The notes: generated by a model not told the origin, from the sequence alone. Shown: positions 21,501-33,138, numbered from the stretch's first letter. The stretch: 64,000 bases of DNA from Gymnodinialimonas ulvae (GCF_037543845.1 NZ_JBBIFX010000003.1:310001-374000); one strand, 5' to 3'. A program made the numbers and translations.

Positions 21501-21680
21501 GGCCTTATCCCCTTTGCGTGGGGCGCGTGTGCCACCCCGTCCAACATGGTCCCTGAACATCCGGTAGAGACCCTTCGGGCCAGTTCTACCATAATCATGT
21601 CAGGAAAGTTGAAGCCCGATACCGCCGCAGGCCCCAAAACGCAAGGCCCCCGAAAACGCAAAACGCCCGAAACGCAGCGC

Positions 21681-21872
21681 CTATCCGAACGAGGTCAGGA
21701 TCAATTCCAAAGCGGTGCGGATCACCCAATCGACGCCGAAAAAGAAGATCGCCGCCAGAACCGCCATCACGAAGACCATCGCCGTCGTCACCAACACCTC
21801 GCGCCGCGTCGGCCAAACCACCTTGGCGATTTCAGAGCGGGTCTGCTGGAGGAACTGGAACGGATTGGTCAT
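21681..21872 (-). CDS. secE: Protein translocase subunit SecE
   Basis: This 63-residue single-span SecE belongs to the short form usual in alphaproteobacteria. MTNPFQFLQQTRSEIAKVVWPTRREV contains the conserved cytoplasmic amphipathic helix with KVVWPTR; quoted in two parts, MTNPFQFLQQ and EIAKVVWPTRREV. The membrane helix follows at about 32-58. SecE clamps the SecY channel. The secE-nusG pairing is the standard order. The frame is open far upstream, but only this start gives the family N-terminus. Confidence 0.95.
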   Translation of the reverse strand: MTNPFQFLQQTRSEIAKVVWPTRREVLVTTAMVFVMAVLAAIFFFGVDWVIRTALELILTSFG

Positions 21873-21923
21873 GATGGCGCCACTTGCTTGGGTTGAGGGG
21901 CATATACGCATGGGGCAGACAGC

Positions 21924-22406
21924 ATGCAAGACGGCACAATGACCGCGATCGTCGTTCTTGGGGCTGCGGTCTGGCCCGATGGCCCCTCGCCCACACTCCG
22001 ACGCCGCGTGGCCCATGGCGCGTCGCTTTACCATGCGGGGGCCGGTCGCGTGGTGATCTGCTGCGGCGGGCTGGGGCGCCACCCGCCGTCCGAGGCCTCG
22101 GCAATGGCCGACCTGCTGCGCTCTGCCGATGTCCCCGCTTCCGCGATCCACCTTGAAGACCAATCCACGAACACAACTGAAAACCTGCGCTTTGCCCTGC
22201 CGATCCTGCGCGATCTGGGCACAAACCGCGTTCTGATCGTGTCTGACGCGTATCACCTGCCTCGGGCGAGGCTGATCGCGCGACGGCTTGGCCTGCACGC
22301 CTCCGGCACCGCGCCTTCGCTCCACGGGGCCCGCCTCTGGCCGCAACTCAAGGGCTGGCTGCGCGAGGGGCCGGGGCTTTTGGCCATTCTCCTGCGCATC
22401 CGCTGA
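21924..22406 (+). CDS. YdcF-like (DUF218) protein
   Basis: The product has 160 residues from the ATG at 21924 (MQDGTMTAIVVLGAAVWPDG), with a GGGGC site; the ATG at 21939 is an alternative. DUF218 marks are VVLGAAV at the first strand, VICCGGLGRHPPSEA, EDQSTNTTENLRFA and VLIVSDAYHLPRARLIA. The family adopts a Rossmann-like fold and in some members acts in cell-envelope metabolism; no reaction can be assigned. Unlike most DUF218 envelope proteins, it lacks an obvious membrane segment. It lies on the opposite strand between secE and tRNA-Trp. Confidence 0.85.
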   Translation: MQDGTMTAIVVLGAAVWPDGPSPTLRRRVAHGASLYHAGAGRVVICCGGLGRHPPSEASAMADLLRSADVPASAIHLEDQSTNTTENLRFALPILRDLGTNRVLIVSDAYHLPRARLIARRLGLHASGTAPSLHGARLWPQLKGWLREGPGLLAILLRIR

Positions 22407-22471
22407 CACGACGCTTGCCGCCACCGACACGCAGGGGCCGCCTCAACACCGCTCCTTTGGGAAAACCGGCC

Positions 22472-22547
22472 TGGCAGGGGCAGCAGGATTCGAACCCGCG
22501 ACCTACGGATTTGGAATCCGTTGCTCTACCAACTGAGCTATACCCCT
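22472..22547 (-). tRNA. trnW: tRNA-Trp (CCA anticodon)
   Basis: A full cloverleaf is visible on the minus strand. The acceptor stem AGGGGTA pairs with TGCCCCT, and the D arm is GCTC...GAGC. The anticodon arm ACGGA-TTCCAAA-TCCGT gives anticodon CCA, the T arm has GTTCGAATC, and the 3' CCA is encoded. It stands just upstream of secE, the common tuf/tRNA-Trp/secE/nusG arrangement, although here a rightward gene intervenes. Confidence 0.97.
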
Positions 22548-22668
22548 ATGGCCGTGGGACCGATTAAGCCGATTTCGAAACCGTGTCCAGATGTGAGCAG
22601 CGGATTTCCGGCGTGACCCTATATTCGAACCATACAAACCCGCTGTTCCCTTTTTGGAGTCTTTTCAG

Positions 22669-22938
22669 ATGCGTAAGATTGCCCTTGGCCTGTCCCTCGC
22701 GATGGCCCTTCCGATGATCCCCGCCATGGCCACCGCCAACACCAACGGCTGTCACCAGCTTCGGCTGACCGTCGAGAACCGCGCGCCGTTGACCCTGCGC
22801 AACCTGCCCTACGATGCGCTGAGCTGTGGCGGCATCAGCCAGATCTATTCCCTGATCGTGCTGCGCTCGACCAACACGCACGGGCGACTTGAGGACCGCA
22901 TCGAAGCGGTGTTCCGGCGGCAGGGTCTGATCCGCTGA
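22669..22938 (+). CDS. Small exported two-cysteine protein, copy A
   Basis: The product has 89 residues from MRKIALGLSLAMALPMIPAM, a Sec signal peptide with likely cleavage after ...ATA. The mature part of about 65 residues has two Cys (GCHQLR and LSCGGIS), suggesting one disulphide, and ends RIEAVFRRQGLIR. It is a paralogue of the next gene: the two share QLR-TV-NRAP, LPY-AL-C, IS-I and a nearly identical C-terminus. A GGAG site precedes the ATG. The family is not recognised; periplasmic location is predicted from the signal. Confidence 0.7.
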   Translation: MRKIALGLSLAMALPMIPAMATANTNGCHQLRLTVENRAPLTLRNLPYDALSCGGISQIYSLIVLRSTNTHGRLEDRIEAVFRRQGLIR

Positions 22939-22945
22939 CCCCTTT

Positions 22946-22988
22946 GGCTGGCGCGCCCGCGCCCTTGCCCTCCTGCCGCGCGCCAGCC
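22946..22988 (+). terminator. GC-rich hairpin between copies A and B
   Basis: A perfect ten-pair stem GGCTGGCGCG/CGCGCCAGCC (22946..22955 with 22979..22988) is followed by TCTCTT, eight bases after the copy A stop. The weak T-run makes it an imperfect terminator; mRNA stabilisation is an alternative. Confidence 0.5.
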
Positions 22989-23061
22989 TCTCTTCCCGAA
23001 ATCCCCGCTTCGAACCGCAATCTGTGGTAAGCTCCGCACATTGAAAGCTGCGGAGTGTCCC

Positions 23062-23331
23062 ATGCGTCCCCTCATTTTGATTCTGTCCCTTGCCCTCGCG
23101 CTGCCCCTGGTGCCAGGCGCGGCGCAGGCCACCAACCATTCGTGCAATCAATTGCGGCAGACCGTGTTGAACCGTGCCCCTGCCTCCAGCCGCACCCTGC
23201 CGTATGGCGCTTTGCCCTGTTCCGCCATCAGCGAAATCCACCTCCTGATCGCGCGCCGTGGGAACATGTCGATGGGCCGTCTGGCAGACCGCATCGAAGC
23301 GGTTTTCCGCCGCGAAGGCCTGATCCGCTAG
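23062..23331 (+). CDS. Small exported two-cysteine protein, copy B
   Basis: The product has 89 residues from MRPLILILSLALALPLVPGA (signal peptide, cleavage probably after AQA), with a CGGAG site before the ATG. The mature protein keeps both Cys of copy A (SCNQLR, LPCSAIS) and the same end, RIEAVFRREGLIR. Conservation concentrated in the mature part while the signal peptides differ argues for selected, exported products. The conserved basic C-terminus might bind a partner or nucleic acid, but nothing supports a specific role. Confidence 0.7.
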   Translation: MRPLILILSLALALPLVPGAAQATNHSCNQLRQTVLNRAPASSRTLPYGALPCSAISEIHLLIARRGNMSMGRLADRIEAVFRREGLIR

Positions 23332-23496
23332 GCCCGGACAACCGAATTTCTCAAAACTTAATATTTCATTTCAGGGACTTACTAGATATTTCCCCGAGTT
23401 CTTCGGATTCATTTGGAACATCCAACGGGGGGTCTGCGTCGTCTATCCGACCGCCGCGATGATGTGGTGGACGTGAAGACAATAAGGAGAATTCCT

Positions 23497-24123
23497 ATGA
23501 AACGCCTGATGCTTGCAACAACCGCCGCTATTGCCTTGACGGGTCCGGTCGCAGCTCAGACGAGCGCCGATGCCCTGGTCGAAAGCGAATTGACGACGAT
23601 GGGCTATGACGCGGCAACCATCGACATGCTGACCGACGCTCAGATCGCTGAGCTCTACATCGCAATGACCTCCGAAGATGAAAGCGCCGTGATGTCGCTT
23701 CTGCGCGGCTACGAAGCAACGCAATCCGACGGTCCAGACGCCATTGTGGACACCGCCCGTGATGACGACACGCGTGCCATCGTGGTCGAAGCGCTGGCCG
23801 AAAACGGCATGGCGCCCGGCGTGGCCGACCTTCTGTCAGACGGTGAATACACCGAGTTGTATCTGGCCGCGTCCGGTGAAGACCAGACCGCCGTGCAACA
23901 GGTGATCGCTGGCTTCGACTTCGGCAGCAACGACGATGGGGCAATCGAAATCGCCGCATCGAGCGCCGAGCGCCGTGTGATGAGCGCCCTTGAAGCGCGC
24001 GGCTTTACCAGCGCCGAGTTGAATGAGATCGAAGGTGCCGAGATCACTGAGATCTTCGTGGCATTGGTCTCCGGTGACGAAACCGAGATCAGCAACGCCA
24101 TCGAGAGCGCATTGAACTCGTAA
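23497..24123 (+). CDS. Exported acidic protein with three internal repeats
   Basis: The product has 208 residues from MKRLMLATTAAIALTGPVAA, a clear signal peptide, with AAGGAG eight bases before the ATG. The mature protein is three related helical repeats near 27-71, 95-139 and 160-205. Each has the pattern L-x(3)-G-[YMF], then [DGE]-x-[AE]-x-[TA]-E-[LI]-[YF], then S-[GE]-[DE]-[ED], then an amphipathic helix. It has no Cys. A strong terminator follows. I do not recognise the family; a periplasmic binding or scaffold role is conjecture. Confidence 0.75.
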   Translation: MKRLMLATTAAIALTGPVAAQTSADALVESELTTMGYDAATIDMLTDAQIAELYIAMTSEDESAVMSLLRGYEATQSDGPDAIVDTARDDDTRAIVVEALAENGMAPGVADLLSDGEYTELYLAASGEDQTAVQQVIAGFDFGSNDDGAIEIAASSAERRVMSALEARGFTSAELNEIEGAEITEIFVALVSGDETEISNAIESALNS

Positions 24124-24159
24124 CGACGCGCTGCTCGTAGACACCGAGTAACCAGTACG

Positions 24160-24192
24160 ATCCGGGGTGCGTCCGCGCATCCCGGATTTTTT
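24160..24192 (+). terminator. Rho-independent terminator after the repeat protein
   Basis: ATCCGGG-G-TGC pairs with GCA-T-CCCGGAT (11 pairs, one G/T) and is followed by TTTTTT. It lies 37 bases after the stop. Confidence 0.9.
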
Positions 24193-24376
24193 GCGTCTCC
24201 TGCAAGATAGACCGCCCTGCCGTCCCGACAGCGGCGCAAGCCTCCCGGCCCCTCCTCCAACCTCCGATTGTCCTCGCAGCTGCGCTGTTTTGGGCGGGGC
24301 GGTTATGGGTGGGGATCGTGGTTAAGCGTTCGTTAACAGGAATGGGTTTTCCGTTTCGAAACAGGGGCTTGACCCC

Positions 24377-24395
24377 GGGTTGCAACCTTGCAACC
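24377..24395 (+). repeat. 19-bp TTGCAA motif, copy 1
   Basis: GGGTTGCAACCTTGCAACC holds two TTGCAA palindromes separated by CC. The exact reverse complement occurs at 26633..26651. It lies in the 410-base gene-free stretch 24124..24533, which otherwise holds the terminator of the repeat protein, a mostly featureless middle, and the tuf terminator. Confidence 0.8.
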
Positions 24396-24411
24396 GGCGT
24401 GCGGGGAAAGC

Positions 24412-24443
24412 AAAAGGCCCCGCCGGTGGGGCGGGGCCTTTTC
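24412..24443 (-). terminator. Rho-independent terminator of tuf
   Basis: A perfect GGCCCCGCC/GGCGGGGCC stem is flanked by AAAA and TTTT on both sides, so it can act in either direction. It lies about 90 bases past the tuf stop. Confidence 0.9.
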
Positions 24444-24533
24444 GATAATGGCTAATGGGTGCTGCACCCTGCTCTCGGGATCATTTGGCCTTGCCAAATA
24501 ACCCTGCCACAGGGCGCCCACGGTTCAGCAAAA

Positions 24534-25709
<1,176 letters not shown>

Positions 25710-25892
25710 GATGGCCTCCTTAGCTGGTAGCGGACCCGAGGCCCGACAAAGAGTTGCGGGCCTCAGGCCCGACGGCACCCCGTGATTTTGGGGTCATGCA
25801 GACCAAAGGTGCCGCAGACCCATTTTATCATCGCGCGCCACCTATTCGGGCGGCGCGGAAAAATCAAGACATGTTGATGATGACGGAGCGGA

Positions 25893-26540
25893 TCAGTTCG
25901 CCACTTCAGCCTCTTCGACGGCTTCTTCGATCTCGGCGGCCTCTTCGGCGGCCTCGGCCAAGGCTTCGACACTGCTCAGCGCTTCGGCGGCTTCGGCGTC
26001 CGTGATGTTGAACCACTCGGGGTTCTCCAGCATGAACAACTGCACGCGACGCGCAGCGTTGCGGGCGAGGATTTGCATCTGCTCGTTGCGGTTGCGCGCG
26101 ATACCCGAACCCACAATCAGCGTCTCGGGCGAGGCGCCTTCAAAGACGATGATCTGCTCCGATTCCTCGTGCAGCTTGCGCCCCAGCTCATCGTCCCAGA
26201 TGTTGACCGACAGAACCAGAACCGACCGCGGGCTCAGCACGATCGGGATGCCCGGAGGGGCAAGGGAATAGCCGTCGACGGCAATGCCGATGTGATACAG
26301 ACGCTCGCCCTCGTACCCGGAAAAGCGGCGGTCAATCTCGGCCACCAGAATCTCTTCCCATTCCTCCGGCGTGGCGTTGCGCGACGGCGGAACCTGCTGC
26401 ATGTTGTCGGCCACGACGATGTTGTGCGCCAAGCGGAAGTCCCCCATCGGCGGCAGATCTTCGTCGAGGGGATCCCCGGCGGCGCAGGCCATGAGGAAAA
26501 GGGCGGGGGCAAGCGCGGCGAAGCGGGCCAGTCGAAGCAT
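25893..26540 (-). CDS. Lipoprotein with Glu/Ala-rich C-terminus
   Basis: The product has 215 residues from MLRLARFAALAPALFLMACA (ATG at 26540, AGGAG nine bases upstream). The lipobox LMAC predicts lipidation at Cys19. The middle part has YEGERLYHIGIAVDGYSLAP and the block SVLVLSVNIWDDELGRKLHE. The last 40 residues are an acidic Ala/Glu helix (EALAEAAEEAAEIEEAVEEA), possibly coiled. It is leftward, upstream of tuf and downstream of parC, and the TTGCAA motif copy 2 lies about 95 bases before its start. The family is not recognised by name. Confidence 0.75.
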   Translation of the reverse strand: MLRLARFAALAPALFLMACAAGDPLDEDLPPMGDFRLAHNIVVADNMQQVPPSRNATPEEWEEILVAEIDRRFSGYEGERLYHIGIAVDGYSLAPPGIPIVLSPRSVLVLSVNIWDDELGRKLHEESEQIIVFEGASPETLIVGSGIARNRNEQMQILARNAARRVQLFMLENPEWFNITDAEAAEALSSVEALAEAAEEAAEIEEAVEEAEVAN

Positions 26541-26632
26541 CTTGCGAACTCCTGAGATCATTGTTGCGCGGGAAACTAAGGGGCGGCGCGGTGCGGGTAA
26601 AGGGGGCGCGGAAACGCGGCCACATGGAGCGG

Positions 26633-26651
26633 GGTTGCAAGGTTGCAACCC
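26633..26651 (-). repeat. 19-bp TTGCAA motif, copy 2 (inverted relative to copy 1)
   Basis: The plus strand reads GGTTGCAAGGTTGCAACCC, the exact reverse complement of 24377..24395. It lies between the parC stop and the lipoprotein gene, 93-111 bases upstream of that gene, in an operator-like place. A notably AT-rich stretch (26652..26712) adjoins it. Confidence 0.8.
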
Positions 26652-26771
26652 ATATCTAAGATCTTGATATATAGTCTTATTGCCATTTTTGGTAATGGTT
26701 TATTTACCACTGACATCCCAAAATTCCGCCCCAAAATCCCAACCGGATCGCCACGCAGGCAATCCCCACGC

Positions 26772-29075
<2,304 letters not shown>

Positions 29076-29228
29076 CTAGATCATGTGCATATCCCGCGGG
29101 CGCTTGCATCGGCAAGGGATCAAAGAGCACGAAACAACGTTTTTCCCCTGAAAAATCACTATTTTCGAATCGGCTGAGCGCTTATCCACAGGCTCTGCGG
29201 GGGCAAACTGAATTGAAGGGGCGTGGGG

Positions 29229-29816
29229 ATGATCCGCCTGACCGTCACGTTGATCGTGGCTATCTATGTTGTTTTGATCGTGGTTCCCGGTGAGGAGCAC
29301 GGCGCAAATGTCACCGCCGCATCTTCGGGTGGGTCGAATTGGCTGATCGAGATCATTTCCTCGGCCGAGGCAAACGCGCAACGCCCAAGGGCGCAGCCGG
29401 TCTATGCGCGCGCCTACCGCACACGGCTGAGCGATGCGCTGATCGAGGACGGCGACGGCTACGTGATGGAAACCGCCGCCGGTGAGACATTGGAAATCAC
29501 CGCCGTGATCGACCCCGCCGACCTGATGCCGGAAGACTCCAGCGCGCAGATTGCCACCGTTTCGGTGGTGGACAGCGGCGTGGTTGAGATTGCGCGGGCG
29601 CAGGCGCGTGCCAATCGCATCGTGTGGCGGGTGACCGGGAACAACGTGAATTTCCGGGCCGGCCCTTCGACCAACACCGCCGTTCTGGCCGGGCTGGTTC
29701 GCGGCGATCAGCTTGAGTTCATCGGCAACGGTCCGGACGGGTGGGCGCATCTTCGGGTGCTTGATAGCGGGCTTGAAGGTTACATGGCCGCGCGGTTTCT
29801 GGAGCCCGTGAACTGA
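29229..29816 (+). CDS. Membrane-anchored or exported bacterial SH3 (SH3b) protein
   Basis: The product has 195 residues from MIRLTVTLIVAIYVVLIVVP (ATG at 29229 behind AAGGGGC; a GTG two codons earlier is an alternative). The N-terminal hydrophobic helix is a signal or anchor. The C-terminal 60 residues are an SH3b domain: WRVTGNNVNFRAGPSTNTAV, then GLVRGDQLEFIG and GWAHLRVLDSGLEGYMAARF. SH3b domains often bind peptidoglycan peptides. Upstream is parC, divergent; downstream is an SDR gene on the same strand. Confidence 0.85.
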   Translation: MIRLTVTLIVAIYVVLIVVPGEEHGANVTAASSGGSNWLIEIISSAEANAQRPRAQPVYARAYRTRLSDALIEDGDGYVMETAAGETLEITAVIDPADLMPEDSSAQIATVSVVDSGVVEIARAQARANRIVWRVTGNNVNFRAGPSTNTAVLAGLVRGDQLEFIGNGPDGWAHLRVLDSGLEGYMAARFLEPVN

Positions 29817-29877
29817 CTTGCGCGCCCCGCGCCGGGTGATCTACCCATGAGCCACCACGACGGCGCGGGCAGGTTCA

Positions 29878-30705
29878 GTGACAAAATCCATACTGATAAC
29901 AGGGTCCTCAAGCGGGATCGGATATGCGGCGGCCCATGCGCTGACCGCGCGCGGCTGGCGCGTGTTCGCGAGCGTGCGCAAACCGGACGACAAGGCGCGG
30001 CTTGAGACCGAAGGGCTTGAAAGCTTGCGTCTGGATTGCGCCGACACGGTTAGCATCGAGCGCGGGCTGGCCGAGGTGCTTGAGCGCACTGGCGGGCGGC
30101 TGGACGCTGTGTTCAACAACGCGGGTTTCGGCCTACCGGGTGCGGTCGAGGATCTGCCGACCGAGGGGTTGCGCGCCACGTTTGAGACCAACGTGTTCGG
30201 CCTGCACCACCTGACCCGCGCGGTGATCCCCACGATGCGCGCCCAGGGACACGGCCGGATCGTGCAGCATTCGTCGGGCTTCGGGCGGCATGTGATGAAA
30301 TGGCGCGGCGCCTACAACGCCTCGAAACACGCGCTGGAGGGGCTGACCGATACGCTCCGGCTTGAGATGCGCGGAACGGGCATCTTTGTCTCGACCTTGA
30401 ACACCGGGCCGGTCACCTCGAAATTCCGTCTCAATTCCATCCCGCAATTCGAGCGCTGGATCGACTGGGAGAACTCGGCCGATCCGGACCGCTATCGGCG
30501 CGAGCTGCTGCGCCACCTTTATGAGGACACCGGGCCCGCGCCATTTCAGCGCGAACCCGACGCCGTGATCCGCCACCTGATCCATGCGGTTGAATCGCCG
30601 CGCCCGCGCCCGCGCTATCATATCACCGGCGCGACCCATATCGCCGAGGGCCTGCGCCGCATCCTGCCGCAGCGCGCCCTCGACGCAATCGCCGCGCGCC
30701 TCTAG
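29878..30705 (+). CDS. Short-chain dehydrogenase/reductase
   Basis: The product has 275 residues from a GTG at 29878 (MTKSILITGSSSGIGYAAA). It is a classical SDR with cofactor motif TGSSSGIG at 8-15, NNAGFG at about 80, catalytic Ser in VQHSSGFG, and YNASK (Tyr, Lys) near 150. The basic residues after the second strand (SVRKPDDKAR) hint at NADP(H). The substrate is unknown. It lies between the SH3b gene and the HIG1/adenosyltransferase pair, all rightward. Confidence 0.9.
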   Translation: MTKSILITGSSSGIGYAAAHALTARGWRVFASVRKPDDKARLETEGLESLRLDCADTVSIERGLAEVLERTGGRLDAVFNNAGFGLPGAVEDLPTEGLRATFETNVFGLHHLTRAVIPTMRAQGHGRIVQHSSGFGRHVMKWRGAYNASKHALEGLTDTLRLEMRGTGIFVSTLNTGPVTSKFRLNSIPQFERWIDWENSADPDRYRRELLRHLYEDTGPAPFQREPDAVIRHLIHAVESPRPRPRYHITGATHIAEGLRRILPQRALDAIAARL

Positions 30706-30755
30706 CCTTTTTCGCACGACCCGCTAGGTAGGATCGGGCATTGAGCGGAGTTACC

Positions 30756-30965
30756 ATGACTGACGACCCCCTACTATTGATCGCATTGCTGGCGTGCGCC
30801 GCGGTGCTCGTGATCTTGCTTCTGGGCATCAACTCTTTCCGCAAGGGCGGGGTCGAGGCCAGCAAGGAAAGCAACAAATTCATGCAATGGCGGATCGGGG
30901 CACAGTTTGTGGCGGTCCTGTTGATCCTCGCTTTCGTTTATTTCCGTCGCCAATCGGGGGGCTGA
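30756..30965 (+). CDS. HIG1-type twin-transmembrane protein
   Basis: The product has 69 residues from MTDDPLLLIALLACAAVLVI (ATG at 30756, GGAG site). There are two membrane helices (6-27 and about 47-64) with a basic loop containing FRKGGVEASKESNKFMQWRI, which matches the HIG1 signature. Mitochondrial homologues assemble with respiratory complexes. In bacteria the role is mostly inferred, perhaps cytochrome oxidase stability. It is three bases upstream of the cobalamin adenosyltransferase and must share its transcript. Confidence 0.85.
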   Translation: MTDDPLLLIALLACAAVLVILLLGINSFRKGGVEASKESNKFMQWRIGAQFVAVLLILAFVYFRRQSGG

Positions 30966-30968
30966 TCC

Positions 30969-31541
30969 ATGGTGGTTCTGAACAAGATTTACACCCGCAC
31001 CGGCGATGCCGGCGAAACCGCTCTGGGCGATGGCAGCCGGGTGGCGAAGCATTCCGCGCGCGTCACGGCCTACGGCACGGTGGACGAATTGAACGCGACG
31101 CTCGGCGTGGCAAAGCTGCATGCCGAAGGTGTGATGGCCGACCGTCTGGCGATGATCCAGAATGACCTGTTCGATCTGGGTGCCGATTTGTGCACGCCGA
31201 ACATGGAGATGGACGCGGATCGCGACTATCCCCCCTTGCGGGTCGCCGACGCCCAGGTGGATCGGCTGGAAGCGGAGATCGACAAGATGAACGGCAAGCT
31301 GGAGCCGCTGCGCTCCTTCATCCTGCCGGGCGGCTCGGCGCTTGCGGCGCATCTGCACATCTGCCGGACCGTGGCGCGGCGCGCCGAACGGCTCAGCGTG
31401 GAATTGGGCGGCGTGGAATCGATCAACCCTGCCGGGGTGAAATACCTCAACCGCCTGTCCGACTGGTTCTTCGTCGCGGGCCGCATCGCCAACAACGACG
31501 GCAAGGACGATGTCCTCTGGGTACCGGGCGCGAACCGCTAA
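30969..31541 (+). CDS. PduO-type corrinoid adenosyltransferase
   Basis: This 190-residue enzyme transfers the adenosyl group of ATP to cob(I)alamin, giving coenzyme B12 for mutases such as methylmalonyl-CoA and ethylmalonyl-CoA mutase. Motifs are KIYTRTGDAGETALGDGSRV (ATP-binding N-terminus), YGTVDELNA, and SFILPGG with RTVARRAER and NRLSDWFFVAGR. It is translationally adjacent to the HIG1 protein. Its stop overlaps by four bases the stop of the convergent gene at 31538. Confidence 0.93.
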   Translation: MVVLNKIYTRTGDAGETALGDGSRVAKHSARVTAYGTVDELNATLGVAKLHAEGVMADRLAMIQNDLFDLGADLCTPNMEMDADRDYPPLRVADAQVDRLEAEIDKMNGKLEPLRSFILPGGSALAAHLHICRTVARRAERLSVELGGVESINPAGVKYLNRLSDWFFVAGRIANNDGKDDVLWVPGANR

Positions 31542-32416
31542 CGCGGTCTTTCGGTTCGGTAGGCCGAGTGGGGCGCCGCCAGAAGCGCCGCATCGCGCCA
31601 ATCCAGCAGGTTCGACAGGTACTGCATCCACTGCTGATCCCGTGCGCCCATGGCGTAGCGCAGGATCAGCGTCTCGACCTCGGGCGCGGCCAGCGCGTCG
31701 ATCAGGCGCTGCCGACCCTCGGGCTGCATACCCCTGTAGAACAGGTGGATATCGGTGCCACGCTGGGGTCGGTTCGGATCATGGATACTGTTGACCTGCG
31801 CGATTGTGGACCAGAAGCGCAAGTGGTGACGCGGCGGCCCGGTGCGGTAGTACCGGATCACTTCGGGCAATGCGTCGGTGAACACGGCGAGGTAGGTCAG
31901 AACATCCTGGATGAAGTAGGTGCCCCCGGCGACGGCGTAGTGCGTCATATCCAGCAGATAGGCCCGGATCCGCGCCGTGGTGGCGGGCGGCAAGGTGTCG
32001 AGCACGCCGGTGTCGAGCAGGTAGGGCAACAGGTAGTCGCAGTCTGCATAAGAGGACATCCGAAGGCTCATCTCGCGCGCCTGATCCAGCGGCAGGACGA
32101 TCATCTGGCCCATCAACCGCAAAACATGGGTCAGGATCACGCGGGCCTCGTAAATCGCCTCGGGTGTCTGCACGGTTTCGACCGCCGCGACACCGCCGAA
32201 ATACTGGCTGATGTGCTGCTCGGTCAGGTCGGGCGGCGGCGTCTTGATCAGCTGCGGATAGATATCGGGGGCGATACAGTTATCGCAGCAGCAGGCCAGT
32301 TCGATCTGCCGTAACGGCTCCGGCGGAAGGTCGGCGACAAGCGTATCGCCCCGCGTTGTGATGCGGTCGGCAAGCGTCTTGAGTAACTCTTTTTTGATGC
32401 CCATCTTCACGGCCAT
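31538..32416 (-). CDS. Hypothetical protein with N-terminal Cys cluster
   Basis: This 292-residue soluble protein starts MAVKMGIKKELLKTLADRIT; the ATG at 32404 is an alternative. IELACCCDNCIAPD near residue 40 holds four closely spaced Cys, a possible metal or Fe-S site. The rest is largely helical (EAIYEARVILTHVLRLMGQM, then VIRYYRTGPPRHHLRFW). It converges on the adenosyltransferase with a four-base stop overlap. I do not recognise the family. Confidence 0.7.
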   Translation of the reverse strand: MAVKMGIKKELLKTLADRITTRGDTLVADLPPEPLRQIELACCCDNCIAPDIYPQLIKTPPPDLTEQHISQYFGGVAAVETVQTPEAIYEARVILTHVLRLMGQMIVLPLDQAREMSLRMSSYADCDYLLPYLLDTGVLDTLPPATTARIRAYLLDMTHYAVAGGTYFIQDVLTYLAVFTDALPEVIRYYRTGPPRHHLRFWSTIAQVNSIHDPNRPQRGTDIHLFYRGMQPEGRQRLIDALAAPEVETLILRYAMGARDQQWMQYLSNLLDWRDAALLAAPHSAYRTERPR

Positions 32417-32487
32417 GACGTCACGACACCAAATTGTTTCCGATTGTTTACGTGGTTGTTAACCAGACTTGGTCTACACTCAACCGC

Positions 32488-33138
32488 ATGTCGCATGTGA
32501 AACCCAATCGCGAATACAGTCGGGCCGAGTATATTTCGGACGCTGTTGTGCATGGGATGGGCATCGGAAGCGCATTGATCGCCGGGCCTGTCCTGGTGAC
32601 GCTGACCGCCGTCTGGATCGGGGATCCGGGCATCATCACGGCCGCCGTGGTGTATACCATAACGATGCTGGCAATGTGGATCTGCTCGGCGCTTTACAAC
32701 CTTGTCCAACGGGAAGACCTGATCCCGGGTTTGCGCCGGTTGGATCAATCGGCGATCTATTTCAAAATTGCAGGCACCTACACGCCGTTCATCGCGTTGG
32801 CCTCCGGGTCTCTGGCATTCATGGCGGGGATCTGGGCCACGGCAATCGCGGGGGCTTCGGTGATCCTGCTGTCGAGGCGCAAGTTCATATGGCTTGCCAT
32901 CTTGCTCTACCTTGGCCTCGGTTGGGCGGGGGTCGTATTGGGTGGACCGTTGGTCAGCACCCTGTCCCCCGCGGCCTTCTGGCTGCTGGTGGCGGGTGGC
33001 CTGACCTATTCCGCAGGCGTGGTGTTCAACGTCTGGGGCAGCCTGCCGTTTCACAACACGATCTGGCATGTCTTCGTCCTTGCCGGGACCAGCCTGTGCT
33101 ATGCCGCCATCGCGGCAGAAGTCGCCGTAACCGCCTAG
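32488..33138 (+). CDS. Hemolysin III / PAQR-family membrane protein
   Basis: The product has 216 residues from MSHVKPNREYSRAEYISDAV, with seven hydrophobic helices. The PAQR signature residues are visible: SDAVVHGMGIG at the first helix, LDQSAIYFKIAGTYTPF (Asp and Ser/Tyr region), and SLPFHNTIWHVFVLAG with the two His of the last helices that bind zinc in this superfamily. Despite the name, haemolysis is not a general activity. It is divergent from the gene at 31538..32416 and upstream of etfB. Confidence 0.88.
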   Translation: MSHVKPNREYSRAEYISDAVVHGMGIGSALIAGPVLVTLTAVWIGDPGIITAAVVYTITMLAMWICSALYNLVQREDLIPGLRRLDQSAIYFKIAGTYTPFIALASGSLAFMAGIWATAIAGASVILLSRRKFIWLAILLYLGLGWAGVVLGGPLVSTLSPAAFWLLVAGGLTYSAGVVFNVWGSLPFHNTIWHVFVLAGTSLCYAAIAAEVAVTA

